Made by a program: the position numbers and the translations under genes. This document shows positions 1-8,754 of a stretch of DNA of 64,000 nt, piece by piece. The notes under the pieces are model-generated. The model made no database searches. It was given only the letters and a program-made list of their open reading frames with translations, and was not told where the DNA came from. This stretch comes from Ferrimonas sediminicola (lineage in GTDB: Bacteria > Pseudomonadota > Gammaproteobacteria > Enterobacterales > Shewanellaceae). The stretch's first letter is position 1. Each line of letters opens with the position of its first letter. The stretch lies in assembly GCF_005116715.1 (NCBI RefSeq), contig NZ_SWCI01000004.1, positions 124,001 to 188,000 of the forward strand, in the 5' to 3' direction.

Positions 1-515
1 GTGGGTTCGTTGATGATGCGCTTGACGTCCAGGCCGGCGATGCGACCGGCATCCTTGGTGGCCTGGCGCTGGGAGTCGTTGAAGTAGGCCGGAACGGTGA
101 TCACCGCTTCGGTCACCTCTTCACCCAGGTAGTCTTCCGCGGTCTTCTTCATCTTCTTGAGAACTTCCGCGGACACCTGAGGGGCAGCCATCTTCTTGCC
201 CTTGGCCTCGACCCAGGCGTCACCGTTGTCCGCTTCAACGATCTTGAAGGGCATGATGTCGATGTCGCGCTGAACCACTTCATCTTTGAAGCGACGACCG
301 ATCAGACGCTTGATGGCGAACAGGGTGTTATGAGGGTTGGTCACCGCCTGACGCTTGGCAGGCTGACCCACGAGAATCTCGTCATCGGTGTAGGCGATGA
401 CTGAAGGAGTGGTACGATCCCCTTCCGCGTTCTCAATAACCTTAGGCTTGTCGCCATCCAGGATAGCCAGACAGCTGTTGGTGGTACCCAGGTCGATGCC
501 GATGATCTTGCCCAT
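1..515 (-). CDS. dnaK: DnaK (Hsp70) chaperone, N-terminal part, cut by window edge
   Basis: Only the first 171 codons are in the window; the gene runs off the left end. The translation opens [15 protein letters not shown], the phosphate-binding loop of the Hsp70 ATPase domain, and continues with AIKRLIGRR and [20 protein letters not shown], both diagnostic of DnaK. The protein is the cytosolic ATP-dependent foldase that works with DnaJ and GrpE. The ATG at 515 follows a strong GGAGG six bases upstream. A sigma32-type promoter lies about 65 bp upstream. grpE, its nucleotide exchange factor, is 2 kb away on the same strand and separated by two unrelated genes. Confidence 0.98.
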   Translation of the reverse strand, partial: MGKIIGIDLGTTNSCLAILDGDKPKVIENAEGDRTTPSVIAYTDDEILVGQPAKRQAVTNPHNTLFAIKRLIGRRFKDEVVQRDIDIMPFKIVEADNGDAWVEAKGKKMAAPQVSAEVLKKMKKTAEDYLGEEVTEAVITVPAYFNDSQRQATKDAGRIAGLDVKRIINEP

Positions 516-578
516 CGAAAGCCTCCAAAAATACGTTTATATCTAAAGCTAACTAAGCTAATTCTTTCGTTATTCCCT

Positions 579-607
579 ATCTGGGGTTAACGCTTGCCCC
601 TTTCAAG
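579..607 (-). promoter_or_regulatory. sigma32 heat-shock promoter of dnaK
   Basis: Read on the minus strand, CTTGAAA (607-601), a 14-base spacer and CCCCAGAT (586-579) match the known sigma32 consensus CTTGAAA-N13/14-CCCCATNT in all but one core position. The predicted start near 572 would give a leader of about 57 nt before the dnaK ATG. Confidence 0.85.
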
Positions 608-714
608 GGGAGGGTAAAAAAAATTTTCCCTGTGGATGGCAGGGATATGGGGACCGCCAGAGAAAAACCAAGGGGCAACGCAAAAAATTTGATCAAAAAT
701 TGTATCGCACCAAC

Positions 715-731
715 ATTGTATACAATATAAT
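715..731 (+). promoter_or_regulatory. Palindrome ATTGTATACAAT overlapping a TATAAT -10-like hexamer
   Basis: A perfect 12-bp palindrome (715-726) runs directly into TATAAT (726-731), about 40 bp upstream of the DMT transporter. The TTGTATACAA core resembles the GT-N2/3-AC half-site pattern known for GntR-family operators. No convincing -35 is seen. A second short palindrome, TTTGATCAAA, lies at 688-697. Operator function is inferred. Confidence 0.35.
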
Positions 732-772
732 TGACGTTAATCTGTTGCATGGTCTTTTGCTAAGCTTTCCCA

Positions 773-1699
773 ATGGTCAAGAATCAACGCCGCGCCCTGA
801 TGTACGGCGGCGGAGCGGTGCTGGCCTGGTCCACCGTCGCCTCCGCCTTCAAGCTGTCACTGCAGCATCTGTCCCCCAGCCAGTTGCTGCTCTATGCCGC
901 CCTGGTCTCCACCCTGGCCCTGGGGGGCATTGTGCTGCTGCAGGGCAAGGGCCGGTTGGTCCTGCGCCAGTTCCGGGCCACCCCCTGGCGCTACCTGCAG
1001 AGCGGTCTGCTCAACCCCTTCCTCTACTATCTGGTGCTGTTCGGCTGTTATGAGCTGTTGCCGGCGCAGCAGGCCCAGCCGCTGACCTACACCTGGGCCA
1101 TACTGTTCAGCCTGCTGGCGGTGCCGCTGCTGGGTCAGAAGCTCAAGCTGTGGGACCTGGTGGCGGCGGTGATCGCCTATGCCGGGGTGGTGGTGATCGC
1201 CACCGGCGGCCGGCTATTGCAGGTCGAGGTGGAATCGTCCCTGGGTTACGGCCTGGCGCTGCTGTGCACCCTGCTCTGGTCCCTCTACTGGATCGTCAAC
1301 GCCCGAGACCAGGGGGACCCGGTAGTCAGCCTGCTGCTGAGCTTCCTCATCGGCCTGCCCTTGGTGTTCGCCGCCAGCTGGCATTGGGACGGACTGGTAC
1401 TGCCCAATCTGCAGGGACTGGCCGGAGCGGCCTACGTGGGCCTGTTTGAGATGGGCTTCACCTTCGTGCTGTGGCTCAAGGCGCTCAAGTACGCCGAACG
1501 CACCGCACCCATCACCAACATGGTGTTCCTGGCGCCGTTCCTGTCGCTGTTCTTTATCTCCACCCTGGTGGGAGAGACCATCGCCCCCAGCACCTTCTCC
1601 GGATTGGCGCTGATCGTCCTGGGGCTGATCAGCCAACAGCTGGGCCCCAGGCTCAAGCCGCTGCGCCGCACCAAGGTGGCGGATTCAGGCTCGCTGTGA
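773..1699 (+). CDS. DMT-superfamily (EamA) permease
   Basis: 308 residues, strongly hydrophobic throughout, with two EamA-type halves of about five membrane helices each (roughly residues 8-140 and 150-290). The second half carries the typical GLFEMGFTFVLWLKALKYAE and PFLSLFF signatures of 10-TM drug/metabolite exporters. It is an inner-membrane secondary transporter; the substrate cannot be deduced. The start ATG at 773 has only a weak ribosome binding site; a second ATG at 800 would still leave helix 1 intact. It sits between dnaK and an L,D-transpeptidase-like gene, with no functional link obvious. A palindrome upstream suggests local regulation. Confidence 0.85.
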   Translation: MVKNQRRALMYGGGAVLAWSTVASAFKLSLQHLSPSQLLLYAALVSTLALGGIVLLQGKGRLVLRQFRATPWRYLQSGLLNPFLYYLVLFGCYELLPAQQAQPLTYTWAILFSLLAVPLLGQKLKLWDLVAAVIAYAGVVVIATGGRLLQVEVESSLGYGLALLCTLLWSLYWIVNARDQGDPVVSLLLSFLIGLPLVFAASWHWDGLVLPNLQGLAGAAYVGLFEMGFTFVLWLKALKYAERTAPITNMVFLAPFLSLFFISTLVGETIAPSTFSGLALIVLGLISQQLGPRLKPLRRTKVADSGSL

Positions 1700-1813
1700 T
1701 GGCGTGCGGCGCGAACTCAATCCGCTCCAGTTCACGAATCCCCCTCAAATCGTGGCCCTGTTGAGCAAAAATGCTATTCTGCCCGGCAACGGTGCAGTCT
1801 GAGACAGAGTTTG

Positions 1814-2515
1814 ATGGGAAATACGTTGGCAACCCTGGCCACAGTCGTGATGATGGTTCTGGCGCCGCTGGCCGCGCCCCTGGCACAGGGCCTGGCGGCC
1901 AAGCGGCTGGAGAGTGCCCTGGCCAGGATGCCCGGGGGCAATCTGCCGGTACAACTGACCCTGGTGGCCATCAAGTCCGAGTACAGGATGGAGGTGTGGG
2001 GCGCCGACGTCGACAACAGCTGGTACCGGCTGCGCACCTACCCCATCATGGGGTTCAGCGGCGGCCCCGGTCCCAAACTGAGGGAGGGGGATCTCCAGGT
2101 GCCCGAAGGGGTCTATCGGCCCCTGGCCCTCAACCCCAACAGCAGATACCATCTCTCCGTCAAACTGAACTACCCCAATGGCCTGGACCGGCACTTCGCC
2201 AGAGAGGAGGGGCGCACCAACCCCGGCGGCGACATCTTCATCCATGGCGACAAGGCCTCCAGCGGCTGCCTGGCGATGGGCAACACCGCCATCGAGGAGA
2301 TCTACCACCTGGTGGAGCAGGTGGGGCTGGGAGACACCCAGGTGGTGATCACCCCGGTGGATCCCCGCACCACCCAACTGCGCCCCTGGCCCTCCAGCCC
2401 GGCGTGGACCGAGCACAAATACCGCCGCATCCGTGACACCCTCGCCGCCCTGAGACACAAAAAAAGCAGCCCGGAGGCTGCTTCTGCATCGGTTTCCGCC
2501 CCGATCAGGCAGTAG
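1814..2515 (+). CDS. Secreted L,D-transpeptidase-family (YkuD, YafK/DpaA-like) protein
   Basis: 233 residues from the ATG at 1814; a TTG one codon earlier is in frame but less likely. Residues 1-26 look like a signal peptide ending near APLAQG. The YkuD catalytic motif [13 protein letters not shown] starts at His144, with the nucleophile at Cys152. The order and spacing resemble the YafK/DpaA branch, which trims or transfers Braun-type links between peptidoglycan and lipoprotein, rather than classical 3-3 cross-linking enzymes. It therefore probably acts in the periplasm on diaminopimelate-containing stems. The 3' end overlaps the end of convergent grpE by 11 bp and contains the grpE terminator, so the two transcripts run into each other. 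Confidence 0.82.
   Translation: MGNTLATLATVVMMVLAPLAAPLAQGLAAKRLESALARMPGGNLPVQLTLVAIKSEYRMEVWGADVDNSWYRLRTYPIMGFSGGPGPKLREGDLQVPEGVYRPLALNPNSRYHLSVKLNYPNGLDRHFAREEGRTNPGGDIFIHGDKASSGCLAMGNTAIEEIYHLVEQVGLGDTQVVITPVDPRTTQLRPWPSSPAWTEHKYRRIRDTLAALRHKKSSPEAASASVSAPIRQ
2459..2482 (-). terminator. Rho-independent terminator of grpE
   Basis: On the minus strand, AGCAGCC-TCCG-GGCTGCT is followed by a run of seven T. It lies 22 bp past the grpE stop, inside the last codons of the convergent L,D-transpeptidase gene. Confidence 0.85.
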
Positions 2516-3095
2516 TGTCCACCGAGGGCTGGTCGTTACCCTTGGAGATCATCACCATGGCCGGGCGCAGCAGGCGGCCGTTAAGCTCGTAGCCTTTCTG
2601 CATCACCGCCATCACGGTGTTGGCGGGGAACTGGTCGCTGGGCTGCATCGCCATCGCCTGGTGCTGGTCCGGATTAAAGGGCTGCCCCATGGGGTCGATC
2701 TCCTTGATGCCGAACTTTTCCACACCGGCCAGGAAGCTCTTGTGGGTCAGCTCCACCCCCTCCAGCAGTGGCTTCACCGCCTCGTCGCTGCCATCGCCGG
2801 TGGCCAGGGCCCGCTCCAGGTTGTCGATCACGGGCAGCAGTTCACCGGCAAACTTCTCCAGGGCAAACTTGCGCGCCTTCTCCACCTCCTGGGCACTACG
2901 GCGGCGAACGTTTTCCATCTCGGCGAGGGCGCGAACCACGCTGTCCTTCTGCTCCTCCACCTTGGCCTCGGCCGCAGCCAGGGCCTTTTCCAATTCCTCT
3001 ATGCGGGCGGCTTGTGGATCCTGCTCGGCGTCAGCCTGCTGTTGCTCCATTTCAACCTCTTCTGGTTGCTCCACTTTTTGCTGCTCGTCGCTCAT
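2505..3095 (-). CDS. grpE: GrpE nucleotide exchange factor
   Basis: 196 residues, the normal length. The first 45 residues are acidic and Gln/Glu-rich. A long coiled coil follows ([18 protein letters not shown]), then the conserved [20 protein letters not shown] and [12 protein letters not shown] segments. The C-terminal beta domain ends with [20 protein letters not shown], the DnaK-binding wing. It releases ADP from DnaK and acts as a thermosensor. The ATG at 3095 has GGAG nine bases upstream. It is divergent from nadK, the same arrangement as in E. coli, and is driven by its own sigma32 promoter. Confidence 0.98.
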   Translation of the reverse strand: MSDEQQKVEQPEEVEMEQQQADAEQDPQAARIEELEKALAAAEAKVEEQKDSVVRALAEMENVRRRSAQEVEKARKFALEKFAGELLPVIDNLERALATGDGSDEAVKPLLEGVELTHKSFLAGVEKFGIKEIDPMGQPFNPDQHQAMAMQPSDQFPANTVMAVMQKGYELNGRLLRPAMVMISKGNDQPSVDTTA

Positions 3096-3142
3096 TTCAA
3101 CTCCGGCTAAAAAACTTTATTCCCAAAGGCTCTGAGCCTATT

Positions 3143-3168
3143 ATGGGGACTGATTTGCGGACTTCAAG
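3143..3168 (-). promoter_or_regulatory. sigma32 heat-shock promoter of grpE
   Basis: Minus strand: CTTGAAG (3168-3162), 13-base spacer, CCCCAT (3148-3143) followed by AAT. This is a near-perfect sigma32 promoter, about 48 bp upstream of the grpE ATG. Confidence 0.9.
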
Positions 3169-3215
3169 GGCAACCGCACCACAACTATTCCGTCCGCCCC
3201 ACAGACGAGCAGAAG

Positions 3216-4100
3216 ATGCAGACAACCTTCAAATCCATCGGCCTTATCGGCAAGCCCCGCCACCCCGGCGCAAACCAGACCCTGGCCCAGCTATTCTACT
3301 GGCTGGATAAGCAGGGTTATGAAGTGCTTATCGAGAAGAACATCGCCCGGGAACTGGGGTGCACCAAGGCGGAAGCGGTGGAGATCAATGAGATTGGCGA
3401 ACGCTGCGATCTGGCCATCGTCGTCGGCGGGGACGGCAACATGCTGGGGGCCGCCCGGGTGCTGTCACGCTACGACATCGCCGTGCTCGGGGTCAACCGA
3501 GGCAACCTGGGCTTCCTGACCGATGTGGACCCGGACCAGTTCAAGCCGACCCTGACCAAGGTGCTCTCCGGCGAATTCGACACCGAGCGCCGCTTCCTGC
3601 TGCGCACCGAGGTACACCGTCACGGCGAACAGAAGAGCCACAACGTCGCCGTCAACGAAGCGGTGCTGCATGCCGGCAAGGTGGCGCACATGATCGACTT
3701 CGAGGTCTACATCGATGGCCACTTCATGTACAGCCAGCGAGCGGACGGGATGATCGTCGCCACCCCCACCGGCTCCACCGCCTACTCGCTGAGCGCCGGC
3801 GGGGCGATCCTAACCCCCAACCTCAACGCCAACATCCTGGTGCCGATGTTTCCCCACACCCTCTCCTGCCGCCCCATCGTCGTCGACGGGGACAGTGAGA
3901 TCACCCTGAAGGCATCCTGTGACACCAACGCCACCGAACTGGCCATCAGCTGCGACAGCCAGGTGAGCCTGGCCTGCCTGCCGGGTGATGAGATCCGCAT
4001 CCGCAAGGCGGATGCCTGCCTGAGGCTGATCCATCCCAAGGGGTATAACTACTTCGAAGTGCTGCGCAGCAAGCTGGACTGGGGCAGCAAGCTCTTCTAA
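3216..4100 (+). CDS. nadK: NAD kinase
   Basis: 294 residues, full length for the ATP-dependent bacterial NAD kinase that makes NADP+. It has GGDG at residues 71-74 (phosphate-binding diacylglycerol-kinase-like fold), the NE pair at 147-148 and [11 protein letters not shown] from 186, all diagnostic. The C-terminus ends [12 protein letters not shown], as in enteric NadK. The ATG at 3216 gives the family N-terminus ([12 protein letters not shown]) although its Shine-Dalgarno is weak (AGCAGAAG). It is divergent from grpE. In E. coli recN follows directly; here an SDR gene on the other strand is inserted between them. Confidence 0.97.
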   Translation: MQTTFKSIGLIGKPRHPGANQTLAQLFYWLDKQGYEVLIEKNIARELGCTKAEAVEINEIGERCDLAIVVGGDGNMLGAARVLSRYDIAVLGVNRGNLGFLTDVDPDQFKPTLTKVLSGEFDTERRFLLRTEVHRHGEQKSHNVAVNEAVLHAGKVAHMIDFEVYIDGHFMYSQRADGMIVATPTGSTAYSLSAGGAILTPNLNANILVPMFPHTLSCRPIVVDGDSEITLKASCDTNATELAISCDSQVSLACLPGDEIRIRKADACLRLIHPKGYNYFEVLRSKLDWGSKLF

Positions 4101-4126
4101 GACCTGGCTCGGGTCAGCTGCCCGCA

Positions 4127-4819
4127 TCACCATGGGATCGGCTTACCATCCCGCAGGAAGGCACCATTGGGACCCTGGGGATCCAGTGTCGCCGCCCAGG
4201 TGATCCACGCTGCGGACTCTGCCGGATCGCGGCTGGCCTGAGGGCCCCCCATATCGGTTCGGGCCCATCCCGGGCACACCGAATTGACCTTGATCCCCTC
4301 GTCAGCCACCTCGCTGGCCACCACCCGGGTCAGGGCATTCAGCGCCGCCTTGGAGACCCGGTAGGCGGGATGCAGGCTCCCCATCTCCGTCAGTGAGCCG
4401 TAGCCCGACGAGACGTTGACAATGCGACCATAGCCGCGGGGACGCATCAACGGCAGGATCATCTTGCACATCAGCATCGCCCCGGTGACATTGGTATCCA
4501 GGGTCTGCTGCCATTGCGCCAGGGTCAGACCCGACAGGGCCTGGCCCTCGTCGAGGAACACCCCGGCGTTGTTGACCAGCACCTCGACGCCCCCGAACAG
4601 TTGATCCAGCCAGTTGCCCAGGGCGCCGATCCGCTCGGCGTCAGCGACATCCAGCATGAAGGGGCTGGCTTCACCGCCCCGGCCGCGAATCGACTCCGCC
4701 ACATGGGTGGCGGCCTCATGGCTGCGGGCGCACACCACCACATGATATCCCTTCTCCGCCAACTGGTGGGCCACATGCCACCCCAGTCCCCGGTTACTGC
4801 CGGTCACCACTGCAATCAT
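4127..4819 (-). CDS. Short-chain dehydrogenase/reductase (SDR)
   Basis: 230 residues from the ATG at 4819, which has GGAGG seven bases upstream; a longer in-frame start at 4846 adds nine residues before the Rossmann strand and is unlikely. Classical SDR features are complete: TGSNRGLG (6-13), NNAG (83-86), Ser-Ser near 137, and Tyr153-x3-Lys157. It is a soluble NAD(P)-dependent oxidoreductase; the cofactor-deciding region ARSHEA suggests NADP. The C-terminus (ATLDPQGPNGAFLRDGKPIPW) resembles the carbonyl reductase-like branch. The substrate is unknown. It is convergent with nadK, and its upstream region is divergent from recN. Confidence 0.85.
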   Translation of the reverse strand: MIAVVTGSNRGLGWHVAHQLAEKGYHVVVCARSHEAATHVAESIRGRGGEASPFMLDVADAERIGALGNWLDQLFGGVEVLVNNAGVFLDEGQALSGLTLAQWQQTLDTNVTGAMLMCKMILPLMRPRGYGRIVNVSSGYGSLTEMGSLHPAYRVSKAALNALTRVVASEVADEGIKVNSVCPGWARTDMGGPQASRDPAESAAWITWAATLDPQGPNGAFLRDGKPIPW

Positions 4820-4894
4820 CGGGATGCCTCCAAAACAGGAATACAAGAAACATAGAAGGCCGCGGCGGGCTGCACAACTTTTTGACCCTGCTGC

Positions 4895-4936
4895 TTTACT
4901 GAGCAGAAAATTCCCCTATACTGTCTTTCCATACAG
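4895..4936 (+). promoter_or_regulatory. recN promoter with LexA (SOS) box
   Basis: CTGT-CTTTCCAT-ACAG at 4921-4936 fits the known LexA consensus CTGT-N8-ACAG. It overlaps a TATACT -10 (4917-4922), which has TTTACT (4895-4900) 16 bp upstream. The ATG of recN is 27 bp downstream, the expected layout for an SOS-induced gene. Confidence 0.85.
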
Positions 4937-4962
4937 CATGTCGATTCATACAGGAAGCTGTG

Positions 4963-6624
4963 ATGCTGAGCCAACTGACGGTCTCCAATTTCGCCATTGT
5001 TAAGTTTCTCGAGCTGGAGTTTCACTCCGGCATGACCACCATCACCGGCGAAACCGGTGCCGGTAAATCCATTGCCATCGATGCCCTTGGCCTGTGCCTG
5101 GGGGGACGGGGCGAGGCGGCCATGGTGCGTCCCGGCGCCGCCCGGGCGGAGCTCTCCGCCTGCTTCGATATCAGCGCCATTCCCGAGGCCTGCCGCTGGC
5201 TCAGGGAAAATGAGCTTGACGACGATCAGCAGTGCATCCTGCGTCGCAGCATCAGCAGTGAAGGCCGCTCCAAGGCCTGGATCAACGGCCAACCGGTTCC
5301 CCTGGCCCAGCTAAAAACCCTGGGACAGATGCTCCTGACCATCCACGGCCAGCACGCCCATCAGGGGTTGCTACAGAGCCAGACCCAGCAGAGTCTGCTG
5401 GACCAGTATGCCGCCCACCATAGCCTGCTGGAGGCCTGCTCCACCGCCTACCGGCGCTGGAAACACCTGGATAATGAGCTGGTGCGCCTGAAGGAGGCAC
5501 AGGAGCAACGCCAGGCCAGACGCCAGCTGCTGGAGTATCAGGTTCAGGAGCTGGACGAGTTTGGCCTCGAACCCGGCGAGTTTGAGGGGATCGAGGCGGA
5601 GCACAAACGCCTGGCCAACTGCACCACCCTGATGGAGCAGAGCCAGCGAGCCTGCTACCTGCTCAGCGATGGTGAAGAGGTCAACGCCCTGGGACTGTTG
5701 CAGCAGGCCCTGGGCGAAGTGGAGGCCCAGGCCTCTGACGACAGCGCCCTGGAACCCGCCGTGGCCCTGTTGCATGAAGGGATGATCCAGCTTCAGGAGG
5801 GCGCCGCCGAGCTGGAACGCTACCACCAGAGCCTGGAGATGGATCCCGAGCGCTTTCACGAGCTGGAGGAGCGACTCTCCAGGACGATGACCCTGGCGCG
5901 CAAACATCAGGTCAAGGCGGTCGACCTGGCCGAGTTCCACAATGAGTTGGCACAGGAGCTTTCCGCCATCGGCGCCGGCGAGGAGCGCCTGGAGCAGTTG
6001 GAACTGGAGCGCGATCAGGCCAGGGACAGCTGCGCCCAGGCTGCGCAGCGCCTAAGCAAGAGCCGCCAGCGCTATGCCAAGGAGCTGAATAAGCAGATCA
6101 CAGCCAACCTCAAGGAGCTGGCCCTGCCCCACGCCAAGTTTCAGATCGAGGTCCACTTCGACGAACAGTCGCTGTCGCCGAGCGGCAGTGACCGTCTGCA
6201 GTTCCTGGTCTCGACCAACCCCGGTCAGCCACTGCAGCCCCTGGGTAAGGTGGCCTCGGGAGGGGAGCTGTCCCGCATCAGCCTGGCCATTCAGGTGATC
6301 ACCGCCCGCAAGGTGGCCACCCCCACCCTGATCTTCGACGAGGTGGATGTGGGCATCTCCGGCCCCACCGCCGCCGTGGTTGGCCGCATGCTGCGCCAGC
6401 TCGGAGAGTCGACTCAGGTGTTCTGTGTCACCCACCTGCCCCAGGTGGCGGGGAACGGCCACAACCATATGTTTGTCAGCAAGTCCACCAGGGGTAAGGC
6501 GACCGAAACCCTGATGGTGCCCCTGGCGCAGGAGCAGCGGCTGGATGAGCTGGCCAGACTACTGGGAGGAGACAGCATTACCGATGCCACCCTGGCCAAT
6601 GCCAGAGAGCTGCTGGCCGATTAG
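4963..6624 (+). CDS. recN: RecN, SMC-like DNA double-strand-break repair protein
   Basis: 553 residues from the ATG at 4963; the adjacent in-frame GTG at 4960 is less likely, since MLSQLTVSNFAIV is the family N-terminus and AGGA lies eight bases before the ATG. Walker A is GETGAGKS (29-36). A long central coiled coil spans roughly 150-370. The C-terminal ATPase half has the signature ASGGELSRISLAIQ and Walker B LIFDEVDVGISG. RecN is recruited to double-strand breaks and holds DNA ends or sister chromatids together. The SOS box upstream indicates DNA-damage induction. Confidence 0.97.
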   Translation: MLSQLTVSNFAIVKFLELEFHSGMTTITGETGAGKSIAIDALGLCLGGRGEAAMVRPGAARAELSACFDISAIPEACRWLRENELDDDQQCILRRSISSEGRSKAWINGQPVPLAQLKTLGQMLLTIHGQHAHQGLLQSQTQQSLLDQYAAHHSLLEACSTAYRRWKHLDNELVRLKEAQEQRQARRQLLEYQVQELDEFGLEPGEFEGIEAEHKRLANCTTLMEQSQRACYLLSDGEEVNALGLLQQALGEVEAQASDDSALEPAVALLHEGMIQLQEGAAELERYHQSLEMDPERFHELEERLSRTMTLARKHQVKAVDLAEFHNELAQELSAIGAGEERLEQLELERDQARDSCAQAAQRLSKSRQRYAKELNKQITANLKELALPHAKFQIEVHFDEQSLSPSGSDRLQFLVSTNPGQPLQPLGKVASGGELSRISLAIQVITARKVATPTLIFDEVDVGISGPTAAVVGRMLRQLGESTQVFCVTHLPQVAGNGHNHMFVSKSTRGKATETLMVPLAQEQRLDELARLLGGDSITDATLANARELLAD

Positions 6625-6641
6625 TTCTTCACCTTAACCAA

Positions 6642-6663
6642 GGCACCGGCCCTCTCCGGTGCC
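6642..6663 (+). terminator. Weak terminator-like hairpin after recN
   Basis: GGCACCGG-6 nt-CCGGTGCC, 18 bp after the recN stop. The only T run (TTTTT) begins 11 bases after the stem, so intrinsic termination would be inefficient. The rest of the 300-bp gap to 6925 holds a small CGCCC-TATT-GGGCG hairpin at about 6740-6755 followed by GCTTTTG, and no credible gene. Confidence 0.4.
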
Positions 6664-6925
6664 TCGATCCCACTTTTTCCGCCACTGTGATCCCAGGCCA
6701 ACTCACCTGCGACTTTTTTAACCGAGTTCGTAAAATCTTCGCCCTATTGGGCGGCTTTTGCCGATCCACCCGACGAATCCTCGGCTTTTCCAACGCAGGT
6801 AATATTTCTGTCATATCTCACAATCTTTCACAAATAAATCCGCCTGGCGTCACAAAAAGCCGGGATTGAGCGGGTTATTTTGATTCCAGACAGAATTTTA
6901 ATTTCAACTTTATAGGAGACAGCCC

Positions 6926-8077
6926 ATGTCCGTAGCGAAGTTTTTTATTCCTTCCGTGAACACTCTGGGCACCGGCGCCGTGGATGCCGCCGCAGACGAT
7001 ATTCTCCAGCTGGGCTTCAAGCGTGCCCTGATCGTCACCGACAAGGTGCTGGTTGAGGTGGGCCTGGTTGCTCAGGTGGTAGACAAGCTGGCCACCCGTG
7101 GCCTGGAGACCGTGGTATTCGACGGCACCCAGCCCAACCCGACGGTGGGGAACGTCAATGACGGCCTGGCCCTGCTGAAAGAGAACCAGTGTGATTTCGT
7201 GATCTCTCTGGGTGGTGGCTCCCCCCACGACTGTGCCAAGGGGATCGCCCTGGTTGCCGCCAATGGCGGTGACATCCGCGATTACGAAGGCGTGGACAAG
7301 TCTGCCAAGCCTCAGCTGCCACTGGTAGCCATCAACACCACGGCTGGCACCGCCTCAGAGATGACCCGGTTCTGCATCATCACCGACGAAGATCGCCACA
7401 TCAAGATGGCGATCGTCGACAAGAACACCACCCCCATCCTGTCCGTCAACGATCCCCAGCTGATGGTGGGCAAGCCTAAGTCTCTGACCGCAGCCACCGG
7501 CATGGACGCCCTGACCCACGCCGTTGAAGCCTATGTCTCCATCGCCGCCAACCCCATCACCGATGCCTGCGCCGAGAAGGCGATCACCCTGATTGCCGAC
7601 AACCTGCGCAAGGCGGTCGCCGACGGCACCGACATCGACGCCCGCGACCAGATGGCCTACGCCCAGTTCCTGGCCGGCATGGCCTTCAACAACGCCAGCC
7701 TGGGCTACGTGCACGCCATGGCCCACCAGTTGGGTGGCTTCTACGACCTGCCTCACGGCGTGTGTAACGCCATCCTGCTGCCTCACGTACAGGCCTACAA
7801 CGCCCAGGTTGTACCCGGGCGTCTGGCCGACGTGGCCCGCTGCATGGGTATCGACACCACAGGCATGACCGATGCCGAAGGCGCGGAAGCCGCCCTGAAC
7901 GCCATCCGCGAGCTGTCCAAGGATATCGGCATTCCCGCCAACCTGACCGAGTTGGGAGTAAAGGAGGAGGATATCCCGACTCTGGCCACCAACGCACTGA
8001 ACGACGCCTGTGGCCTGACCAACCCCAAGCAGGCCAGCCACGACGAGATCAGTGCCATCTTCCGCGGTGCCCTGTAA
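6926..8077 (+). CDS. Iron-containing (group III) alcohol dehydrogenase
   Basis: 383 residues, full length. GGGSPHD at 96-102 binds NAD(H). The four iron ligands are all present: Asp194, His198, His263 and His277. The sequence resembles the Zymomonas AdhB / E. coli YiaY group, which interconverts primary alcohols (typically ethanol) and aldehydes with NAD. AGGAGA stands nine bases before the ATG. It is monocistronic, followed by a strong terminator. In E. coli recN and bamE are adjacent, so this gene is an insertion in an otherwise conserved block. Role: fermentative ethanol formation or alcohol oxidation in the cytosol; the direction cannot be read from sequence. Confidence 0.93.
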   Translation: MSVAKFFIPSVNTLGTGAVDAAADDILQLGFKRALIVTDKVLVEVGLVAQVVDKLATRGLETVVFDGTQPNPTVGNVNDGLALLKENQCDFVISLGGGSPHDCAKGIALVAANGGDIRDYEGVDKSAKPQLPLVAINTTAGTASEMTRFCIITDEDRHIKMAIVDKNTTPILSVNDPQLMVGKPKSLTAATGMDALTHAVEAYVSIAANPITDACAEKAITLIADNLRKAVADGTDIDARDQMAYAQFLAGMAFNNASLGYVHAMAHQLGGFYDLPHGVCNAILLPHVQAYNAQVVPGRLADVARCMGIDTTGMTDAEGAEAALNAIRELSKDIGIPANLTELGVKEEDIPTLATNALNDACGLTNPKQASHDEISAIFRGAL

Positions 8078-8105
8078 CGGGTAACCCCAGTAGTGTGCAG
8101 ATCGA

Positions 8106-8128
8106 GGCCGGCTTTGCCGGCCTTTTTT
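8106..8128 (+). terminator. Rho-independent terminator of the alcohol dehydrogenase gene
   Basis: GGCCGGC-TTT-GCCGGCC followed by TTTTTT, 29 bp after the stop codon. Confidence 0.9.
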
Positions 8129-8255
8129 GTCCCACCACTGCCACCTTAACGGGAACCTCCCGGGTAGCGGGCAGTCCTAGGGGTATTGCATTTCCCTTTG
8201 TCCCCCGGGCTGGGGTATTATCGCGTTTCACTTACAGGGGATAACGATTAACAGC

Positions 8256-8627
8256 ATGAAGCAGTGTAAGATTTGGTTGGCCGCGGCCCTGACCGCAGCA
8301 ACCCTCAGCGGATGTTCGGTCTTTGACAAGCTGGTGTACAAGATCGACATCCCCCAAGGTAATTTCATCGAACAGACCCAGGTAGAGAAGCTGCGCATCG
8401 AGATGAGCCGCGAGCAGGTAGAGTTCATCCTCGGCCGCCCCGTCCTGCGCGATTCCTTCGCCGACGACACCTGGTACTACGTCTACCAGTTCAAGAGCGG
8501 CCGCTCCGGTGAGATCACCCGCAAAGAGCTGATCATCAAGTTTGACCAAAACAGGGTGGCCTCGGTGACCGGCGACTACACCCTGTCGGAGCAGTTCGAC
8601 ACCCCGCTGAGCACGTCAGCGCCCTAA
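8256..8627 (+). CDS. bamE: BamE (SmpA/OmlA) outer-membrane assembly lipoprotein
   Basis: 123 residues. The signal peptide ends in the lipobox LSGC, with Cys20 as the lipidated residue. The mature domain has the SmpA/OmlA pattern, with YKIDIPQGNF, then MSREQVEFILGRP, then DTWYYVYQFK. BamE is the small lipoprotein that stabilises the BamA-BamD interaction in beta-barrel insertion at the outer membrane. It starts with ATG; a GGGGATAACG segment upstream is a modest binding site, and a TATTAT hexamer at 8216-8221 may be the -10. It is convergent with rnfH/ratA, as in E. coli. Confidence 0.95.
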   Translation: MKQCKIWLAAALTAATLSGCSVFDKLVYKIDIPQGNFIEQTQVEKLRIEMSREQVEFILGRPVLRDSFADDTWYYVYQFKSGRSGEITRKELIIKFDQNRVASVTGDYTLSEQFDTPLSTSAP

Positions 8628-8632
8628 AACAG

Positions 8633-8656
8633 AAAGCCGGCATCGCCGGCTTTTTT
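8633..8656 (+). terminator. Rho-independent terminator of bamE
   Basis: AAAGCCGGC-ATC-GCCGGC followed by TTTTTT immediately after the bamE stop. Confidence 0.9.
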
Positions 8657-8700
8657 GATCCTCCCGCTCGGGCTGAGAACCTTCCCACCCTCCTGGCGCC

Positions 8701-8731
8701 AAAAACGACACGGGGCTCCATCTGGAGCCCC
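8701..8731 (-). terminator. Probable terminator of the ratA-rnfH transcript
   Basis: Minus strand: GGGGCTCC-AGAT-GGAGCCCC, then a six-base gap and TTTTT. It is located 24 bp past the rnfH stop. Confidence 0.65.
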
Positions 8732-8754
8732 GGCTATCCTCGAGAGGAGGCACG

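Noticed and set aside
688-697. TTTGATCAAA as an FNR site
   Set aside because: The FNR half-sites need four bases between TTGAT and ATCAA; here they overlap.
4816-5292. 158-codon minus-strand frame running through the recN promoter
   Set aside because: Shadow of recN; it would cross the LexA box and the divergent SDR start without any translation signal.
6687-6869. 60-codon frame between recN and the alcohol dehydrogenase
   Set aside because: No ribosome binding site, unremarkable composition and overlap with weak hairpins; nothing supports expression.
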